A stretch of DNA of 7,013 nucleotides from an uncultured Caryophanales bacterium. GTDB lineage: Bacteria > Bacillota_I > Bacilli_A > RF39 > UBA660. The stretch lies in assembly GCA_937897245.1 (NCBI GenBank), contig CALCBO010000084.1, forward strand, positions 1-7,013. The letters are read 5' to 3'. Numbering within the stretch: position 1 is the first letter of the stretch; each line of letters starts with the position of its first letter. Under the pieces are notes generated by a model. The model saw nothing but the letters and a program-made list of their open reading frames with translations. It searched no databases and was not told the DNA's origin. Both the position numbers and the translations under genes were made by a program. Below are positions 1 through 6,702 of the stretch, one piece after another.

Positions 1-309
1 TTTGTTGGATCAGCATTATATGTTGGAGGAGTATTTACCGAAAGCGAATTAAATGAATTTAATTATAATTCACAGTATGGAATATCAGATTTATGCGAAG
101 CACATGGCTGGACCAAGATAACAAATTATAATGATTTAGCAGCGGGAGATATAGTAATAATGGGATCTGGAGCACCTGATCATACTCAAATATATGCAGG
201 TAATGGAACATGGTATAATGCTGGAAGTAGTTATATTATCGCAGCTGAAAATCCATATTCAGATGATGCCAGCGGAAGATTCTTATGGGCTTGGAGAAGT
301 CCAAAGTAG
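1..309 (+). CDS. NlpC/P60-type peptidoglycan hydrolase, C-terminal part (5' end outside window)
   Basis: The last 102 codons of a gene that enters from the left edge in frame 1 and ends at TAG. The fragment opens with FVGSAL, which resembles the helix just after the catalytic Cys of NlpC/P60 (C40) cysteine peptidases (usual form DCSxFV), so the Cys should lie only a few residues outside the window. Residues 46-73 (LAAGDIVIM, then PDHTQIYAGNGTWYNAGS) match the second half of the fold: the GD turn, the catalytic-type His61 on a beta strand, and the following 'GNG' strand. Family members cut peptide cross-links in cell-wall peptidoglycan outside the membrane. The C-terminus (FLWAWRSPK) is close to the normal domain end, with no extra wall-binding domain after it. 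A CHAP or related amidase fold is the main alternative. The next gene starts 20 bases downstream, so the two are probably co-transcribed. Confidence 0.72.
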   Translation, partial: FVGSALYVGGVFTESELNEFNYNSQYGISDLCEAHGWTKITNYNDLAAGDIVIMGSGAPDHTQIYAGNGTWYNAGSSYIIAAENPYSDDASGRFLWAWRSPK

Positions 310-329
310 TTGTTTAGAGGAGACAATGT

Positions 330-1022
330 ATGGAGAATAAAAAGAATGATATGCTGAAATACATAATCTTAATAGCTGTAATGGTTGTTATTATAATAGG
401 TTATACAATATATAATAAGAGTAGGGAAAACTATAAATATTTAAAAGTAAATAAAAGCAAAAATTTAGTATATACAGAATCAAAAAAAACATCTGGTAAT
501 TATAATCAATATAAACCATTTTTAAATATAAAAGGTAAATTAATAAATGATATTAATAATGATATTACTGAGTATATAAATGAATACTCTAAAAAAAATG
601 TCGCCATTACTTATGATTATAGTATTAATGGAAAAATATTATCTTTAATTATTAAAATAGAAGATTATAGTTATTTAGAATCTACTGTTCTCTTAAACTT
701 TAGAACATATAACTTAAATATTGATAAACGAGAATTATTAACTAATGAAAAAGTAATAAATTATTTTGGATTAACAAATAATGATTTAGAGACAGTTTTA
801 AATAGTAAAATAGAAGAACAGTATTATAATCTAGTAAATAGTGAATCTTTAGATGGTAATTCCTGTGATATTGATTGTTATTATAATTCCAGAAAAATAT
901 CAAGAGGAATAGAAGATGTAGAATTATATATTAATAAAGGTAAATTAGAAGCCTATAAACCATATGCTTATATAACGAAAGATAAGAATGATAGAAAATA
1001 TGGTTTTCAAATTACTAATTAA
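330..1022 (+). CDS. Membrane-anchored extracytoplasmic protein, DUF4163/DUF3298 (PdaC/RsiV)-like
   Basis: A 230-residue protein with a short positively charged N-terminus, one hydrophobic helix at about residues 9-27 with no lipobox, and a polar remainder that should lie outside the membrane. The start is set by GAGGAG at 316-321, eight bases upstream; an ATG at 326 in another frame stops after four codons. Residues 60-140 show the layout I associate with DUF4163/DUF3298 domains: 'KPFLNIKG', 'IN..I..YINEY', a beta strand 'GKILSLIIKI', then 'FRTYNLNIDKRELLTNEKVI' leading into a helix. Such domains accompany wall-modifying enzymes (PdaC) or anti-sigma factors (RsiV); the assignment is from pattern memory only. 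Residues 179-183 hold an isolated Cys-x3-Cys pair. It sits 20 bases after the wall-hydrolase gene and before a terminator, so it is probably the last gene of that operon, which suggests a wall-related role. Its exact function is unknown. Confidence 0.6.
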   Translation: MENKKNDMLKYIILIAVMVVIIIGYTIYNKSRENYKYLKVNKSKNLVYTESKKTSGNYNQYKPFLNIKGKLINDINNDITEYINEYSKKNVAITYDYSINGKILSLIIKIEDYSYLESTVLLNFRTYNLNIDKRELLTNEKVINYFGLTNNDLETVLNSKIEEQYYNLVNSESLDGNSCDIDCYYNSRKISRGIEDVELYINKGKLEAYKPYAYITKDKNDRKYGFQITN

Positions 1023-1024
1023 TG

Positions 1025-1051
1025 ACAAGTATTTTTTACTTGTTTTTTTTT
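1025..1051 (+). terminator. Rho-independent terminator after the hydrolase operon
   Basis: ACAAGTA (1025-1031) pairs perfectly with TACTTGT (1037-1043) around a five-T loop, and a run of nine T follows (1043-1051). It begins two bases after the TAA of the preceding gene. The stem is only 7 bp with two G-C pairs, but the position and T tract fit a terminator well. Confidence 0.8.
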
Positions 1052-1070
1052 GGTATTAACATGATAAAAT
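1040..1070 (+). promoter_or_regulatory. Candidate extended -10 promoter for the frameshifted surface-protein gene
   Basis: TGATAAAAT at 1062-1070 fits an extended -10 (TG-n-TAAAAT), which would start transcription near 1077, about 18 bases before the ATG at 1095. The -35 is poor: the best match is TTGTTT at 1040-1045 with a long 19-bp spacer, overlapping the preceding terminator. CATAAT at 1076-1081 is a second -10-like hexamer but would overlap the ribosome site. Confidence 0.4.
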
Positions 1071-1081
1071 TAAAGCATAAT

Positions 1082-1088
1082 AGAGGTG
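1082..1088 (+). promoter_or_regulatory. Ribosome binding site that fixes the start at 1095
   Basis: AGAGGTG lies six bases before ATG 1095. An in-frame GTG at 1086 is part of this site, so the ATG (MKNKKS...) is the real start, not the GTG three codons upstream. Confidence 0.7.
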
Positions 1089-1094
1089 TTGTAT

Positions 1095-2301
1095 ATGAAG
1101 AATAAAAAGTCATTAAAAATAACTTTAGCAGTCATACTCCTAGTAATAAGTATAGGATATGCTTTGCTGAATGCTAATTTAACTATTAATGGAACAAGTA
1201 ATTTCGCTAGAACTACTTGGAATATTCACTTTGAAAACTTACATGATAATACTATTAGGTCAGAATGATTCAGCTGCCACAATTACTCAAAATAAAACAA
1301 ATGAAGTAACTTATGCATTATCATTTAATGAGCCTGGACAGTTTTATGAATTTACAGTAGGGGCTAAAAATGATGGAACAATCGATGGTATGATAAATGC
1401 TATAACTTCAACTATCAAAATAGGTAATGGAGAAGCTACTCCAATAACTACTAATCCATCTAACCTGCCTTCATATATGTCGTATAGTGCAACCTATTCA
1501 GACGGAACTCCAATCGAACAATATCATCTTCTACAATCTAACCAAAAAGAAACCTACAAAGTAAGAGTAGAATTTAGAACAGACATTGAAGCTACTGACT
1601 TACCAGAAACAGATGAAACAATAGAATTAACTTTTGGAGTAGAATATGTTCAAAAAAATAGTAATGGTGTTTCAGTACATCATCCATTTACAGGAACAAA
1701 ATATACTACAAATATCTGGGATGGGAATAATGAAACATGGCATGATGGAACAAACAATACAATGGTCTGGATAGGTAGAAGTATCACTAATAATATAACC
1801 CAATATGATAATGCCCAGGATGCTATGAATGCTCTAAAACTAGCTTCAGGAAATGTAGATAGACCATTCTATCTAAAACATAGTATTGTAAATGATATTG
1901 TAACTGAGAGTTACGTAGAATTTATTGTAACAGATGGTATGGCCACCAATAATGAAGGAATGGTTGCGGGAACATATACCTTAAGAGGTGCCGGTGGAAC
2001 CAACTGTGTGTATGATAATAATAATAGTAAATGGAATTGTGATAGCTACAGTCCATATTATGAAGCTAATGTAAATACCATAAAAACAGCTTTTGGTTAT
2101 AGTACTCACCCAGAAAGATGTAACACTGATGGCCAAGCAGCAGATGGCTCTTTGTATTTCAATTGTTCAGTTTCCGGGCTTTATGCTAATTCCCTTCTGC
2201 CTGGCCACGTGAGTGCTATTGATGGCTCTTGGAATTGTGATGTGACTGCTGATGATATTTCTATGTGTGATCAGGTTAAAAGTGGTGGAGGATTTAGCTA
2301 A
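1095..2301 (+). pseudogene. Secreted/surface protein with a pilin-like C-terminal domain, interrupted by one frameshift
   Basis: Two overlapping reading frames make up one protein. The first, from ATG 1095, gives a signal-type N-terminus (MKNKKSLKITLAVILLVISI) and then 'NANLTINGTSNFARTTWNIHFENL' before TGA at 1266-1268. The second frame (+1) continues with 'NDSAATITQNKTNEVTYALSFNEPGQFYEFTVGAKNDG' and stays open to TAA at 2299-2301. Joined they give about 401 residues. I recall the order 'INGT...TW.IHFEN...VTY...PG.FYEFTV...NDGTID' as a beta-sandwich in secreted proteins of uncultured Bacillota. The later part ('YVEFIVTDGMATNNEGMVAGTYTLRG', then six Cys including 'FNCSVSGL' and 'DGSWNCDV') resembles the C-terminal domain of pseudopilins from the same bacteria; both matches are from memory. 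The shift lies between 1240 and 1266; one extra base there, for example in TT at 1255-1256, would explain it. About 340 codons remain open downstream, so the lesion is recent or an error. It has its own promoter region and terminator. Confidence 0.7.
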
Positions 2302-2326
2302 ATATAAATAAATATTAATAAAATAT

Positions 2327-2360
2327 AAAAGTCATAACTCTCTTCTTATGACTTTTTATT
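2327..2360 (+). terminator. Rho-independent terminator after the surface-protein gene
   Basis: AAAAGTCATAA (2327-2337) pairs perfectly over 11 bp with TTATGACTTTT (2346-2356) around an 8-base loop, with T-rich sequence running on through 2360. It lies 25 bases after the TAA. The A run before the stem could allow weaker action on the minus strand. Confidence 0.85.
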
Positions 2361-2372
2361 CTGTCCTTAAAT

Positions 2373-2401
2373 TTGAATAATACTAACTATAATGCTATAA
2401 T
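2373..2401 (+). promoter_or_regulatory. Sigma-A-type promoter for the Rossmann-protein gene
   Basis: TTGAAT (2373-2378), a 17-bp spacer, then TATAAT (2396-2401). The spacer ends in TGC, giving an extended -10 as well. It lies between the preceding terminator and the gene, with AAGGAG at 2414-2419 eight bases before the ATG. This is the clearest promoter in the window. Confidence 0.8.
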
Positions 2402-2427
2402 ATGTATCAATTTAAGGAGCTGATTAT

Positions 2428-3279
2428 ATGAGTAATGAACTACAAAGAGATATTGATTATATAAATAGTATTATAAGTAAAGAAAATAAAGAATTATTTA
2501 GTAAAGTCTATACTGAGACTAATGAACCATTAAATATATTATTTAAAGATCTTAATTTAACTGGAAAAAGAGTATATTCTGTATTATCATCATCAGATTA
2601 TTTATATATGTCATATCTTCATGGTACTAATTCCATAGATTGTTTTGATATTAATCCTATAACATATAGATATTACTATTTAAGAAAATGGCTTATTGAA
2701 AATAATATACTAAGTATTGGTTATACTAACTTAAATGAAATAATAACTATAATTAATAAAGTTACTCCAAACTCTATTGAAGAAAAAGAAAGTATAATAT
2801 TTTGGAAATATACTTTATCTAAAATGCAAGCTAATGCTTTTGTTACTAGTATGTTTCAAGATTATTTAAATAACACATTATGGGTATCTCACTACAATCC
2901 ATTTATTCATTATTATAATGATAAACTAGACAGTCTAAAATCATACTTATCATCTACCAATCCTAATTTTACTAGAATTGATATTAGTAAAGCAAGAACT
3001 AACAAACTAGAATATTATGATTATATATTCTTATCTAATATCTTAGATTATCATCGAGGAAGTAAAGAAGATTTATTAACTATCAAGAAATATCTATTAT
3101 CACTATTAAAAGATAATGGAAAAGTACTATGCCTACATATAGATGATTTAAGTACAGAAATAGAATTCTTAAGAAAAATAAAACCAGAAATAAACACTTT
3201 TAAAAATGATTTAGAATATTCTTTCATCTCATCTGATGATTATGGTACTAACCATTATTACCAATATACTAAAAAATAA
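2428..3279 (+). CDS. Putative SAM-dependent transferase (DUF3419/BtaA-like Rossmann protein)
   Basis: A 283-residue soluble protein with no signal or membrane helix. Residues 47-78 read 'KRVYSVLSSSDYLYMSYLHGTNSIDCFDINP'. This is strand 1, a Ser-rich turn in place of the usual glycine loop, and an acidic strand-2 end (Asp71, Asp74) followed by NP. That pattern is typical of class I SAM-binding folds and closest, in my recollection, to DUF3419, the family of the betaine-lipid enzyme BtaA. Residues 196-208 ('YYDYIFLSNILDYH') look like motif IV with its nearby helix, and 230-239 ('NGKVLCLHID') like strand 5. Residues 100-180 are a helical, Tyr/Asn-rich insert with 'FWKYTLSK' and 'HYNPFIHYY', possibly the substrate region. 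The substrate is unknown: aminocarboxypropyl or methyl transfer to a lipid or small molecule are options. It appears monocistronic, with its own promoter upstream and a convergent terminator downstream. Confidence 0.6.
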   Translation: MSNELQRDIDYINSIISKENKELFSKVYTETNEPLNILFKDLNLTGKRVYSVLSSSDYLYMSYLHGTNSIDCFDINPITYRYYYLRKWLIENNILSIGYTNLNEIITIINKVTPNSIEEKESIIFWKYTLSKMQANAFVTSMFQDYLNNTLWVSHYNPFIHYYNDKLDSLKSYLSSTNPNFTRIDISKARTNKLEYYDYIFLSNILDYHRGSKEDLLTIKKYLLSLLKDNGKVLCLHIDDLSTEIEFLRKIKPEINTFKNDLEYSFISSDDYGTNHYYQYTKK

Positions 3280-3280
3280 T

Positions 3281-3315
3281 AAACAAAAAGAGATATCGCA
3301 TCTCTTTATTTGTTT
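3281..3315. terminator. Shared bidirectional terminator between convergent genes
   Basis: AAGAGAT (3288-3294) pairs with ATCTCTT (3300-3306) around a 5-base loop. An outer AAACAAA (3281-3287) pairs with TTTGTTT (3309-3315) across a 2-base bulge. T-rich sequence follows the stem on each strand, so it can end both the plus-strand transferase gene and the minus-strand kinase gene. The kinase stop codon (3306-3308) lies inside the structure. Confidence 0.8.
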
Positions 3316-4697
3316 GGTATTTCAAAGTAGAAAGTAGTACCTTTATTTTCCTTAGATTTTACTCCATAAGTGAAATTATGACTCTCTAATATTTTTTTAA
3401 CAATACTCAATCCAAGTCCTGTTCCAATTAAATTTCGCTTATGTTTCTTTTTATTTTTATAATATTTATCCCAAATATATGGAATATCTTCTTTCTTTAT
3501 ACCTTTACCAGTATCTATTATCTCTACTAAAATATTACTCTTTCTACTAACTTTAATAGTAACTAGATTGTCATCACCAGTATAATTAATAGCATTATTA
3601 ATTAAATTATAAATAACTTGTTGTAGTCTCTTCTTATCAGCCTTAATCATAATACTGTCTTCATCATGTATAAAATTAAAAGTATAATTTTCTACTTCTT
3701 GTAGTACTTTATATTTCTTAATTATATTATTAATTAGTTTAATTAAATCAAATTCTTCTAATTGTAATTCTTCTGTAACTGATTCCATCTTAGATAATTC
3801 TAATATATCATTTACTAGTATTGTTAGGCGATCAGTCTCTGAAATAATAGTATTCATATCTTCTTCTTGTTTCTTAGGATTGTTCATATGTAAATCTTTA
3901 CATATTTCAGCATTAGCTTTAATCATCGTTAAAGGAGTTTTTAAATCATGTGAAACATTAGCCATTAAATCTCTTCTTAATTCTTCAGTTTTACTTAACT
4001 CATCTCTTGTATAATTTAATGTTCTAGATAATTCTTCTATTTCTAATATTTGATTATCTTCCCTAAACTCTATATCAAAATTACCTTTAGCTAATTTCTT
4101 AGCTTCATTATTAATATCATTTATTGGTTTAGAAATATAACTAGATATTATATTAGCTATTATATAAGAAAAGATAATAACTAATAGGGTAATAATAAGT
4201 AATTGTTTTTGTATTAAATTAACAGTACCATCTACTGGTTCTAATGACGCATTAATAAAAGCATATTGATTATTATTTAACTTAGTCGCATATACTATTG
4301 TTTCTGTATCAAATCTTTCATTAGTAAGAGTATAAGTCTCTTCTTTTTTATTATTATTTATAAAATCAGATTTATATTTATAAGTAGTTTGAATACTTGA
4401 AATACATCCTTTACCAAAATAAGAAGAACTATATAATAAATCATAATCACTATTTTCAATCTCTACACAAACACTTTTATCAAAAGCTAAATTATTAATT
4501 GTATCGTAAAAACTCTCACTATTTTGATTCTCTTTTATATTTTTCGCAACTACTTTAATATCATTTATCTTTTGATTCTTATATAGAGTATCAAAAAAAA
4601 TAAATTGAAATGCCCATAACATTCCTAGTATTAATATGGAGAATAAATAGAAATACTTTAGTAATTCATTTTTTAAATTCTTATTCTTCTTCCACAT
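3306..4697 (-). CDS. Membrane sensor histidine kinase
   Basis: A 463-residue, two-helix HK with all standard parts. Membrane helices lie at about residues 15-36 and 165-188, flanking an extracytoplasmic sensor domain of about 125 residues that has two Cys (77 and 98) but no recognised ligand fold. A HAMP linker follows (about 186-240, with 'SKPINDI' and 'GNFDIEF'). The HisKA segment holds the phospho-acceptor His250 in 'NVSHDLKTPLTMIK'. The ATPase domain shows the N box ('RLQQVIYNLINNAINY', 358-372), the G1 box ('DTGKGI', 395-400), an F-box-like 'WDKYYK' and the G2 box ('GTGLGLSIVKKI', 425-436). It should autophosphorylate on His250 and pass phosphate to the regulator encoded just upstream. 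Its ATG lies 17 bases inside the 3' end of the regulator gene, behind a weak ribosome site (AGG eight bases upstream), so translation is probably coupled. The family (PhoR/VanS-like class) is secure; the signal is unknown. Confidence 0.95.
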   Translation of the reverse strand: MWKKNKNLKNELLKYFYLFSILILGMLWAFQFIFFDTLYKNQKINDIKVVAKNIKENQNSESFYDTINNLAFDKSVCVEIENSDYDLLYSSSYFGKGCISSIQTTYKYKSDFINNNKKEETYTLTNERFDTETIVYATKLNNNQYAFINASLEPVDGTVNLIQKQLLIITLLVIIFSYIIANIISSYISKPINDINNEAKKLAKGNFDIEFREDNQILEIEELSRTLNYTRDELSKTEELRRDLMANVSHDLKTPLTMIKANAEICKDLHMNNPKKQEEDMNTIISETDRLTILVNDILELSKMESVTEELQLEEFDLIKLINNIIKKYKVLQEVENYTFNFIHDEDSIMIKADKKRLQQVIYNLINNAINYTGDDNLVTIKVSRKSNILVEIIDTGKGIKKEDIPYIWDKYYKNKKKHKRNLIGTGLGLSIVKKILESHNFTYGVKSKENKGTTFYFEIPNK

Positions 4698-5346
4698 ACT
4701 TATAACCTAAACCTCTAACTGTAATAATTAAATCTCTATACTTTCCTAAATTATTTCTTAACATTTTTATATGAGTATCTACTGTTCTATCATCTCCAAA
4801 GAAATCATATCCCCAAACATTTGATAATAATTGTTCTCTAGATATTGCAATATTCTTATTTTTAATTAAATAGGTTAATATATCATATTCTTTAGGTGTT
4901 AAATTAATAAACTTATCATCTATTCTTACTGTATGTGCTAAAAAGTTAACTTCTAATGTTTTATAAGTATAAGTATTAGGCAATTTCTTATTAGTTCTAT
5001 TTAATATTGCTTTTATTCTAGCCATTAATTCTTTAGGTGAAAATGGCTTAGTTAAATAATCATCTATTCCTAAATCAAATCCCGATAATTTATCATATTC
5101 TTCTCCTCTAGCAGATAATATAATAGTTGGTATTCTTCGCTCTTCAGGTAATTCTTTTAACATTGAAAATCCATCCATCTCTGGCATCATAATATCTAAA
5201 ACCATTAAATCATAATCATGTACTTTTAATTTTTCTATTGCTTCCATTCCAGAAGATGCTTCTTCTACATCATAATCATTACTTTCACAATACTCTTTAA
5301 TAATTGAACGAATTCCTTCTTCATCATCAACAATTAATATTTTCAT
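4681..5346 (-). CDS. OmpR/PhoB-family response regulator
   Basis: A 221-residue DNA-binding regulator. The receiver domain (about 1-115) has the acidic pair Asp7/Asp8, the phospho-acceptor Asp51 in 'LMVLDIMMPEMDG', the switch Ser78 and the conserved Lys100 in 'DYLTKPF'. The winged-helix effector (about 124-218) has 'LTPKEYDILTYLIKN', 'ISREQLLSNVWGYDF', the recognition helix 'DRTVDTHIKMLRNNL' and the closing hairpin 'ITVRGLGYKY'. I start it at ATG 5346 (MKILIVDD) because a very strong AAAGGAGGAG lies immediately before it; a possible upstream start at 5376 would add ten atypical residues, lack a ribosome site and overlap the promoter -10. It is paired with the kinase gene, which overlaps its last 17 bases. 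Three 11-bp-spaced repeats upstream are its likely own binding site. The regulon beyond this operon cannot be told from the sequence. Confidence 0.95.
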   Translation of the reverse strand: MKILIVDDEEGIRSIIKEYCESNDYDVEEASSGMEAIEKLKVHDYDLMVLDIMMPEMDGFSMLKELPEERRIPTIILSARGEEYDKLSGFDLGIDDYLTKPFSPKELMARIKAILNRTNKKLPNTYTYKTLEVNFLAHTVRIDDKFINLTPKEYDILTYLIKNKNIAISREQLLSNVWGYDFFGDDRTVDTHIKMLRNNLGKYRDLIITVRGLGYKYVEEE

Positions 5347-5349
5347 AAA

Positions 5350-5359
5350 CTCCTCCTTT
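5350..5359 (-). promoter_or_regulatory. Strong ribosome binding site for the response regulator
   Basis: On the minus strand AAAGGAGGAG lies three bases before ATG 5346, with the GGAGG core five bases from the start codon. It is the strongest Shine-Dalgarno sequence in the window and decides the start of the regulator. Confidence 0.85.
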
Positions 5360-5367
5360 ATAGCTAT

Positions 5368-5409
5368 ATTATACAATGAATGTGAAAACTATATGAAATG
5401 AATTTGATA
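5368..5409 (-). promoter_or_regulatory. Promoter of the two-component operon with 11-bp-phased operator repeats
   Basis: On the minus strand a perfect TATAAT lies at 5373-5368, about 20 bases before the regulator's Shine-Dalgarno site. No good -35 sits 17 bp upstream (TCATAT). That space instead holds three related 8-mers: TATCAAAT (5409-5402), TTTCATAT (5398-5391) and TTTCACAT (5387-5380), starting exactly 11 bp apart. One-turn spacing of TTCACA-like half-sites is the known layout for OmpR/PhoB-family regulators (PhoP boxes of Bacillus subtilis, TT(A/C/T)ACA). A poor -35 covered by such repeats suggests activation, probably autoregulation. The whole unit fits in the 65 bp between the flippase stop and the regulator start. 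Confidence 0.6.
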
Positions 5410-5411
5410 TT

Positions 5412-6698
5412 TTAAAGATGTTTAATTACTTTTTTTATTAAATAAATAGAAGTAATTACTATATTAATAGAAATCGCAATTACTAAAGACCAAATACCAA
5501 TTCTAAACTTAGAAAATAAAAATAGTATTATTATTCTACTAATAGTACCTATAATAGTAGATTTTAATATAGTATTACTCTCATTAATAGCATTTAAATA
5601 ACTAAATAGGGGAGCTTGAATATATTGAAGTAAAAAGATAGGAGCCATTATTTTTAAATAAGAAATACCTCTATTAGTATGATAAAAAATAAGTAATAAT
5701 TGATTAGCTTTTAAGATAAATATAATAGTAGTAGTAATACCTATAATTATTGAAATAATAAGAGAAAATAATAATAAGCTTTTTACTTTTTTATAATTCT
5801 TATTACTATATTCTCTAGCTAAAGTAGGTAATAAAGCTGTAGAAATAGCTTGAGTAAAGAAAGATGGTAATAAAATAAGAGGTATAACATATCCTGATAA
5901 TATTCCATATTCATAAGTTATATAATGAATAGAATAATTAGTTTTTAATAAACAATAAGTTAATATAATAGGTTCTAAGAAATATCCAATACTAGCTATA
6001 AATTGATTAGTAGTATTAGGAATACATATTTCTAAACTATCTTTGATATATTCTCTCTTAGGATATAAATCTTTTTTAGTAATAGTAACTCCTTTAGGAA
6101 TAAATATTATTAAGATAATAGTTGATATTACTTCACTTACTATATTTAAAAGTATAAGTATACATACTGTATATTGATAATCTAAATTAATAAAATAATT
6201 ACCTATGATAAAAAGAATAAGTAATCTAGATATACTTTCTATTATATTTGATACTATATGAGGAATTAATTTTTCTTTTCCAAAGAAATAACTTCTACAT
6301 ATACTAGAAATAGTAGTAAAAGGTACTACTAAAGCAATAGCTAAAATACCAGGATATGTTTCACTTTGTTTTAACAAATGATTACTTATTATAGGAGCCA
6401 AAAGAATAAGACTAAGTATAATAATTATATTAATAATAATAACTAATGGCATAACAGATAATACTAGTCTTTTATTATTTCTTTTTCCTTCTGAAATTAA
6501 TTTAGCTAAAGCTAAAGGAAAACTAAATTGACTTAGATTTATTACTAATAAAAAGGTTGGTAATATTAACATATATAATCCTAGAGCTTTAGGATGTAAT
6601 ATTCTTGATAAATATACTTTTATTATTAATCCTAATAGTTTAGTAATAAATCCTCCTATTAGTAATAGTAATGTAGATTTAATAAATTTTCTTTTCAT
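5412..6698 (-). CDS. MOP-superfamily lipid/polysaccharide flippase (SpoVB/MurJ-like)
   Basis: A 428-residue, very hydrophobic protein with about 12 membrane helices. Residues 1-45 ('KSTLLLLIGGFITKLLGLIIKVYLSRILHPKALGLY', quoted in parts: GGFITKLLG, SRILHPKALGLY) and 129-159 ('RSYFFGKEKLIPH', 'NIIESISRL') match the pattern of the SpoVB/YtgP branch of the polysaccharide-synthesis transporter family. These proteins flip undecaprenyl-linked wall or polysaccharide precursors across the membrane. SpoVB and MurJ usually have 14 helices and 500-550 residues, so this copy is shorter, closer to a 12-helix Wzx-like form, and may lack the last two helices. The start at 6698 (MKRKF, then a helix) is the first Met of the frame, but no Shine-Dalgarno site precedes it. 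No terminator separates its stop from the regulator promoter 3 bases on, so read-through into the two-component genes is likely. The cargo is unknown. Confidence 0.85.
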   Translation of the reverse strand: MKRKFIKSTLLLLIGGFITKLLGLIIKVYLSRILHPKALGLYMLILPTFLLVINLSQFSFPLALAKLISEGKRNNKRLVLSVMPLVIIINIIIILSLILLAPIISNHLLKQSETYPGILAIALVVPFTTISSICRSYFFGKEKLIPHIVSNIIESISRLLILFIIGNYFINLDYQYTVCILILLNIVSEVISTIILIIFIPKGVTITKKDLYPKREYIKDSLEICIPNTTNQFIASIGYFLEPIILTYCLLKTNYSIHYITYEYGILSGYVIPLILLPSFFTQAISTALLPTLAREYSNKNYKKVKSLLLFSLIISIIIGITTTIIFILKANQLLLIFYHTNRGISYLKIMAPIFLLQYIQAPLFSYLNAINESNTILKSTIIGTISRIIILFLFSKFRIGIWSLVIAISINIVITSIYLIKKVIKHL

Positions 6699-6702
6699 AT
6701 TA

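Noticed and set aside
1189..1268. Independent start of a 370-residue protein at ATG 1189
   Set aside because: The first part of that frame lies inside the better N-terminal coding of the signal-bearing frame, has no ribosome site and reads as shadow sequence. The frame becomes protein-like only after about 1260.
1266..1268. TGA read as Trp (code 4) to rescue the surface-protein gene
   Set aside because: Reading through this TGA reaches TAA within ten codons and does not join the downstream domain. The other genes use TGG for Trp and contain no internal TGA.
5347..5376. Longer response regulator starting at 5376
   Set aside because: The extra ten residues precede the usual MKILIVDD start, have no Shine-Dalgarno site and run over the TATAAT box. 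The very strong site at 5350-5359 marks ATG 5346.
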